A stretch of 64,000 bases of DNA from Anthoceros angustus (taxonomy: Eukaryota > Streptophyta > Anthocerotopsida > Anthocerotales > Anthocerotaceae), in contig MU008161.1 of NCBI GenBank assembly GCA_010909165.1, positions 1,922,001-1,986,000 of the forward strand, in the 5' to 3' direction. Below, one piece after another: positions 58,564-64,000 of the stretch; the first letter of the stretch is position 1; each line of letters opens with the position of its first letter. The translations under genes were made by a program, and so were the position numbers. Below the pieces are notes generated by a model. It was given only the letters and a program-made list of their open reading frames with translations. It was not told the DNA's origin and made no database searches.

Positions 58564-59450
58564 ACAAAGCCTTACAATCTTCCTCAAACCTGACAAATTT
58601 TCTCAAAAACTCCCCTCCAACGTCCCTTACAGCGACCTCACCTCAATGCAATCCCACAACCGCGCACTCCCTCACGACCCGGCCGCGAGCTGGCGAACTC
58701 GGCGAGACGCGATTTTCGACTCAGCAGCAGGATGCAGCAGGTCGGCCGGGTCCCGCAGCTCCGAGGACGGCAGCGGATGCGAGCCGACGTTCTGGCTAGG
58801 CCTTATGCGTTGAGCTGACACGCACAGCCACGCACAATGCAAGGCTGCCAGGCGAGGGAGGCAGATGGTGTGACCGGCGCCGGGAGCACCGGAAGCGGGC
58901 CGTGGAGCCCGGGCCCCGAGGAGGCTTTGGCCGCGCCTGCCGGTCGCCGGTCGCCCGTACGGCACGCCGGGCTGCGCCCATTGGTCCCACAGGCTCGGCA
59001 GGAATCGAGCGCATCCCGGTCGCCCACGCTGGCCGCTGCCTCGCATCCGGCGGGTACCAAGTCGCCAAGTCCTTCGCTTCCAACCATGTGAACCCACTTC
59101 CCCGGCAACCCAAGGTATGTTATCCGATATGTTACACCGGCACTGATAACTGCTCAATTGCCTATCGGTATCCATCTATTACACCCCTATCACCTAGTTC
59201 CTTATCTCCCTTTTATTATCCACATCTTATCTCCCTCTGGGTTTCTATCTAAATCCTATTGAGATATCACACGCTATTAGCGTCTTATACATCTAATACG
59301 ACACATTGTCCTAGTCGTCGTCATTGTGCCAAGGCAAGCCTAAAACAGGCCTAAAGCGTCTCACTCTCCTCCCTCACGACGTCAGTGCCCCGTTTTCAGT
59401 AATTAGCACTGTACAGAAAACCGCCAGGCACTTCGATGTCATCCGATGAG
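58564..59450. other. Intergenic, GC-rich centre
   Basis: Between the sigma promoter and the aquaporin 3' end. Open frames at 58672-59175 on the minus strand are in GC-rich sequence and show no family signature. Confidence 0.45.
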
Positions 59451-61056
59451 CTACTTCGGTAAAGCTGGCCTCTTGTTTTGATTTGGAGCAGGAAGTTGTA
59501 AGAATTGATAGGCCCAGGCTCCTGCGACAGCTCCGATGACAGGGCCAAGAATGTAAATCCAGAGTCCTTTGTAGAAGCTGGCAGCCACAGCTGGACCAAT
59601 CGACCTGGCCGGGTTCATGGATGCTCCCGAGACCGGCCTGGTAGGTAGGATTCACACGAAACATGAAAGTAAGCCTACGAAGTTGGGAGAAATTGCTGCA
59701 GAAAGAGAAGGGAAACGCAGGGAGGACAACGCACCCCGCAAACATGGCATCAAGTCCCACTGTGGATCCGACGGCCAGACCTGCAAACCCGGGAGCCTGT
59801 AACATGGCACGAGTCACAAAATTATGAAGATACTGCCAGCGTTCAAGCTTCCCTATTTGATCCTTCATTGCAGAATGGATTCACGAAACCTGGAATCGGT
59901 TGAATGACGAGATCGGAAACAAAAGACTCCACATGTTAGATGCAAGCAATGCATCCACTAGTAATATGATACAAGACTGCATAGATCGATTGTAATTTTG
60001 GATAGAAGCAACTACTATTTTCATGGACAGGATCTCGATTGCGATAGACCTCAGAATGGACGGAGCGATTTATTGACTGCCTTGCATGACAAAGATTTGG
60101 AAGAGAATCTGGTAGTTGTAGGACACAAAGGGAAGGATTTGAATTTGAGCTTACCGCCATAGGATCAGTGGCGCCTGCGGCGACAAACATGAGGATGAAC
60201 GTGGTGATAATCTCCAGCACGAAGGGCTGCCTGTAGCTTCCGGACGGAAATGTTGCTCCCAAATGGGACGTAAGGCCGTACGGGTTGAAGACGAGTCGAA
60301 GCGCAAAGCTGGCCGTGATTGCACCGATCAATTGAGCTGTGATGTAGATCGGGACCTGAAACCAGAGCATTGCAAACAGGAATTTGAGAAGAAGGTCGGG
60401 GTTAGATAGCGGTGGGGAAAAAGAGGTTGTGGCTCAAGGAGCTCACATAATGCCACTCTATCTTTCCGATGGAAGCGAAGCCGATGCTCACAGCCGGGTT
60501 GATGTGGCACCCGGAGATGTGTCCCAGTGCGTACACCAGCACTGTGACCACCAGCCCGAAGGTGAGCGCGACGCCGACATGTGAAAGCGCCTGCGTATTG
60601 GAATCCACAATCGCTGCTCCGCATCCAGCAAACACGAGGAAGAAAGTGCCTACAATCTCTGCTCCTATCTGTATTGCAGATTGAGTCGCGTTTCAGGAGA
60701 CGCGGATCGAGAAAGAAGCAAATGAAATGTAGTCAAGGAGGACGTGACTGAAACGCATGAGTCGTCTGTCACGGTTTAGTCACCTTTTGGAGGATGAAGT
60801 CCTCGTTAATGCGATTAACCAGTTGGAGGAGCTTGCTATCGGAAGACTTGTGCAGGCCATGCGCAGGAGTAATGTCTTTGCTGCTCTCCCTCTCGGTATC
60901 CCACATGCCGGGCTCGTCACGGTACTGAGTGGCAGGAAGAGCAGAGCCCGGAGGATGCATTCTGGAGGAAGGAACCTTGGAAGCAGGAAACTTGGCGGGA
61001 GGAGCCTTGCCTGAGGTTGGTACAGCTGCAATAGGGATGGTGGTTGAAGCAGCCAT
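59451..61056 (-). CDS. NIP: Aquaporin, NOD26-like intrinsic protein (NIP)
   Basis: Five minus-strand exons, 61056-60784, 60668-60447, 60355-60155, 59796-59735 and 59637-59451, join in frame to 314 residues. The hydrophilic N terminus of about 90 residues (Pro/Ser/Ala-rich) precedes six membrane helices. Helix 1 has [16 protein letters not shown]. The two pore motifs are H-I-N-P-A-V-S and M-N-P-A-R-S, preceded by F-A-G-P-V-S-G-A-S as in NIPs. The C terminus is [13 protein letters not shown]. NIPs pass water, glycerol, ammonia or metalloids. Aligned by eye, the first aromatic/arginine-filter position is Phe (T-F-G-L) instead of the Trp of NIP1 types. Substrate cannot be predicted. The N terminus is longer than in many NIPs. 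Confidence 0.93.
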
Positions 61057-61610
61057 ATCTGAGTCTGGACGATAAGTGGGAGGACTTGATGGGTCGCCTT
61101 GTTGTTGGAGGGCACACTGGGTCTTGTTGGTTCTCAGTCCTTTTCAGAGGACTGTTGTGAGTGAAGCCACGATTCGGGGAAGCCGGGTTGTTTTGTCAGT
61201 AGCAGAAGGTCGTACCCACAAGAGGAATGTAGGAAAGCTGGTACAGTAAGTTGCTCTTGGAAGTTGGACAAGTGTGGTGGTGGCGTTCTGCAACCAGCGT
61301 GGTACAAGAATCTGCTTTCCGCAAGTTTACATCACTTCGGCAACAGCATCCCTAAAAGGATCCAAAACTGCCTGTACTTAGATCGACCCATCAGGCTTGT
61401 TTGATTCTCCGATAAAAACAAGGTTTGCTGATGGCTGTTCCTTGTCGTAACAACTTCCATGTGAAACTCCGAGGAAGGGACTAGAAAATGACAAGTGCAG
61501 CAAGATGAAATCGTTACCAGGGTTGCTTAAGGGCTGATGATTCCAGGGCCGGCCAGATGACCATTTTCAGATAGTCCAGGGAGAAAGTCTGCAACATGCA
61601 AATGTGAGGC
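61057..61610. other. Spacer between PPR-SMR gene and aquaporin
   Basis: Holds the aquaporin promoter and the PPR-SMR 3' end. No other feature was recognised. Confidence 0.5.
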
Positions 61611-64000
61611 TCACATTTTGCGTTTCCTTGGAGAGTCATGGAGGGCCATCTTGCCTGCAGTTTGAGGTCTCAACAGCCAGTACATCAATCCCCCGAAGCT
61701 GGCCATCCATCTACCTGAGTCTTCGGAAGGGTGGAAGGGAGCCCTCAACTTGGACAGTTCTTTCTCTACTGCGGCCTTCACTGTGGAGGTGCCCTTGTGC
61801 CTGCTCAGCTTCCCCCATCCTGTGACTACGGTGACTATTCTAGGGGAGCCAGAAGCACCATCTGATGCTTGCACATTGGGCAGTCGGTACACCTGACCTG
61901 GCAAGCTGCTTGTGTCATGCCAGTATGAAGGCAAGAGAGGTAACACAACCTCCAAGGTGGTTGGTGATTCTGGCACAGTATCTTTAGGGCTATGCAGTGG
62001 TTGGTCTACACCTGGCTCTGTGGGTACCTCATCTGACGAGTTCCTAGGTTCAGACACATCTTGTCGTTTAGAACTTTCAAAATGGACAGCAATGTAGGAT
62101 AAGTGAGACATCCACTGGTAGAAGGCCACTAATGAGCCACCTGTAGAGAGATGTCGAACGTCCAGCTTCCACTCTTGGGAAGACAGAACGCAGATGTCCC
62201 TTAGAACACCACTTCTCATGAGCCACCCAAGAACTAGTGCTGCTCGTCGGAACCACCTGAACATCCACAGGGCATCGATAAGAGCAAAAAAGAAGACGAT
62301 TCGGGTTTTCTCGTCATCCATCTCAAGTAGTGCAAGCATGTCCTTTACATTCTCTGCCACCTGTAGCAAGCCAAAAAACGAGCGATAAGGAATTCATTCA
62401 GAACAGGAACACTCATTGGAGAACCAGGACCAGGATTGCAGACAATAGTGGACTAACCCAGGAGCTGATTGACAGGCTAGGCAGTTGAGGTACCTTATCG
62501 TCACCCAAGACATCTGAAAGCAGAGACAGACAGGTGTGAACCAGCTTGCTCTCAAACTGCTGCAACATGTTTAGAAGGTGGTAGGTGTCCTCGTCATTTC
62601 TGGATTTGGCACCTAGTGCTGAGAGAATCACGGCACATGTCACGATGGTTGGCTCATGACCCGCTGCCTTCATCTCAGCTAAGATATCTGCAGCCTTGTT
62701 TAGTAGACCATCTTTTAGACAAGCATCGAGGGCCTCTGTAAAGGTTAATACATTACACAGCGATGGGGCCGCCTTCACGGAATCATACACACTGAGTACC
62801 TGCACATTCGGAAAGCCATGCCACACCAAGTCAGCCATGCCACATTTGTCAAACCACTAACTTCAGAGCCACAAATATTAAGCATCAGATATCTCTCTTG
62901 CAGAAAGTCCATTCACCTTCTCCACAGCACCAACTGCCTTGTAACAGGTCATCAGAGTTGTAAATGTGACAACATTAGGCTGCAAACCAGCTTTAGACAT
63001 CTTTTCCATGATCTGCTGTGCTCCAGAGGGGTTGCACTGATTGCAATACATATCCATCATGGCATTGAAAGTGGAAACAGTAGGCCGGAGTCCAAGTTCC
63101 TCCATTCCCTCAAAAATGCTCTCTGCTTCCTCAAAAAGACCCTGTTGTGTGCAACCAGCAATGAGAATACTGAAAGTGACAGCACTTGGGCGGCATCCTC
63201 TAGCCACCATCTGTCTGTAGACTTTTAATGCTTCACTGATATTCCCTACAAATGCAGAACAGCAGTAATAGATTAGTGGACCTTGAATGTGTGCCCGTAC
63301 AACCAGCCGCCAATGAACTTGATGCAGGAGGTTCATACCCAACATAAAGCTCACCAGCGCAAATATGTACTCTCATAAGTGAAGTGTATGTGACGACTGT
63401 TGGCTTCAACCCCTTCTTCCTCACAAGGTTAAAGAGGTTCACAGCTTCCTTCACATGCTTTCCGGCGACGCAAGCAGAAAGAAGTATGTTGTATGAAATG
63501 ATGTTTGGCTGGATCCCCTCTTCCACCATTTTCTTGAAGAGATGCAAAACACTGGCCAGCGATGTGCCAAGCTTTACACAAGTATCCATCATGATATGGT
63601 AGGTAACCTCATCCCGCTTACAAGGGAGATGCTCCATCTTCTGAAACAATTCAAGAGCTGCTTCCACCCGTCCTGACCTACTGCGAGCATCAAGCACCGC
63701 ATTGAGCAATTCCGTGTCAACCTTCACCTGCAAATCCTCCAAGCTTGAGTAGAGTTTCTCCACCCAATCCAAAGATCTGGGATGACCGAACATGTTGATC
63801 AGAGTTGTGTACAAGTGTGGATCTCTGGAAGCCAACCCCTGAAACTGCATCCAGCGGAAAACCTGCCATGCAATTTCGGGCAAACCTCTCTGCCCTAGAT
63901 CATGGACTACAGCATGCAATGTGCGTTGCAATCTCTCTTGATTATCTGGAGGGGCAACAACTTCAGCGTCCTGTGTCTCAGAATCAACGACTGTGCATTG
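61611..64000 (-). CDS. P-class PPR protein with SMR-like C terminus, 5' end beyond the window
   Basis: Four minus-strand exons within the window: open frame from the right edge down to 63355, then 63245-62917, 62799-62494 and 62360-61611. The first exon is still open at base 64000, so the start is missing. About eight P-type PPR motifs are seen (V-T-Y-H-I-M-M-D-T-C, P-N-I-I-S-Y-N-I-L-L-S-A-C, P-T-V-V-T-Y-T-S-L-M). A degenerate SMR domain follows: W-K-L-D-V-R-H-L-S-T-G-G-S, then after an acidic/Pro-rich insert of about 95 residues V-T-G-W-G-K-L-S-R-H-K-G-T-S. PPR-SMR proteins act on plastid or mitochondrial RNA. Here the LDxH motif reads LDVR, so nuclease activity is doubtful. TGxG is kept. 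Confidence 0.85.

Noticed and set aside
58672-59175. 167-codon minus-strand frame
   Set aside because: Lies in GC-rich sequence where all frames stay open and has no recognisable domain.
1-64000. CRISPR arrays, operons, Shine-Dalgarno sites or phage genes
   Set aside because: The window is eukaryotic; the tandem repeats seen have no regular spacers and no cas genes.

Overview
This window reads as nuclear DNA of a non-seed land plant. Genes are split by short GT..AG introns. There are three PLS/P-class PPR genes, one with a DYW-type editing domain, plus a plastid sigma factor, a NOD26-like aquaporin and an RWP-RK factor. A MORN protein of the kind linked to motile sperm points to a lineage with swimming sperm. 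An intact B12-dependent methylmalonyl-CoA mutase (MCM), unusual for a land plant, together with a PPR-rich genome, makes a hornwort my best guess. I cannot prove the species from sequence alone.

Layout. 0-3 kb holds the edge of a Copia retrotransposon (gag, primer-binding site) and decayed PPR pieces. 3.2-11.2 kb (+) is one six-exon gene whose exons join in frame into about 2456 residues: three tandem leucine-rich-repeat modules, a Roc GTPase, a COR domain, and a C-terminal caspase-fold protease with His and Cys in place. 12.2-19.4 kb holds a DYW-type PPR gene (+), a small unrecognised gene (-) overlapping its 3' end, and a long PPR gene (-) that has lost its DYW domain. 20.5-21.7 kb (-) is the MORN gene. 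22.9-26.8 kb (+) is the 15-exon MCM. 27.2-28.8 kb (-) is RCL1. 29-32 kb is repeat-rich with tRNA-derived SINE-like fragments. 32.5-34.4 kb (+) is a GONST1-like GDP-sugar transporter. 35.1-36.2 kb (+) is the tri-snRNP 27 kDa protein, followed by a broken duplicate at 37.2-38.3 kb. 38.3-49.9 kb is gene-poor, with several tandem duplications and a 0.9 kb G-rich minisatellite. 52.6-55.4 kb (+) is the RWP-RK gene behind a long GC-rich leader. 56.2-58.4 kb (-) is the sigma factor, 59.5-61.1 kb (-) the aquaporin, and 61.6 kb to the right edge (-) a PPR-SMR gene.

Functionally the window is a mix of housekeeping genes and organelle gene-expression genes (PPRs, sigma factor). The outstanding item is the LRR-Roc-COR-caspase protein. 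It has the architecture of a sensor, a GTPase switch and a death protease in one chain. Its protease resembles animal caspases rather than the metacaspases known from plants, and I know of no described plant protein like it. The exon model, reading phases and motifs were read directly from the sequence. The immune or cell-death role is inference.
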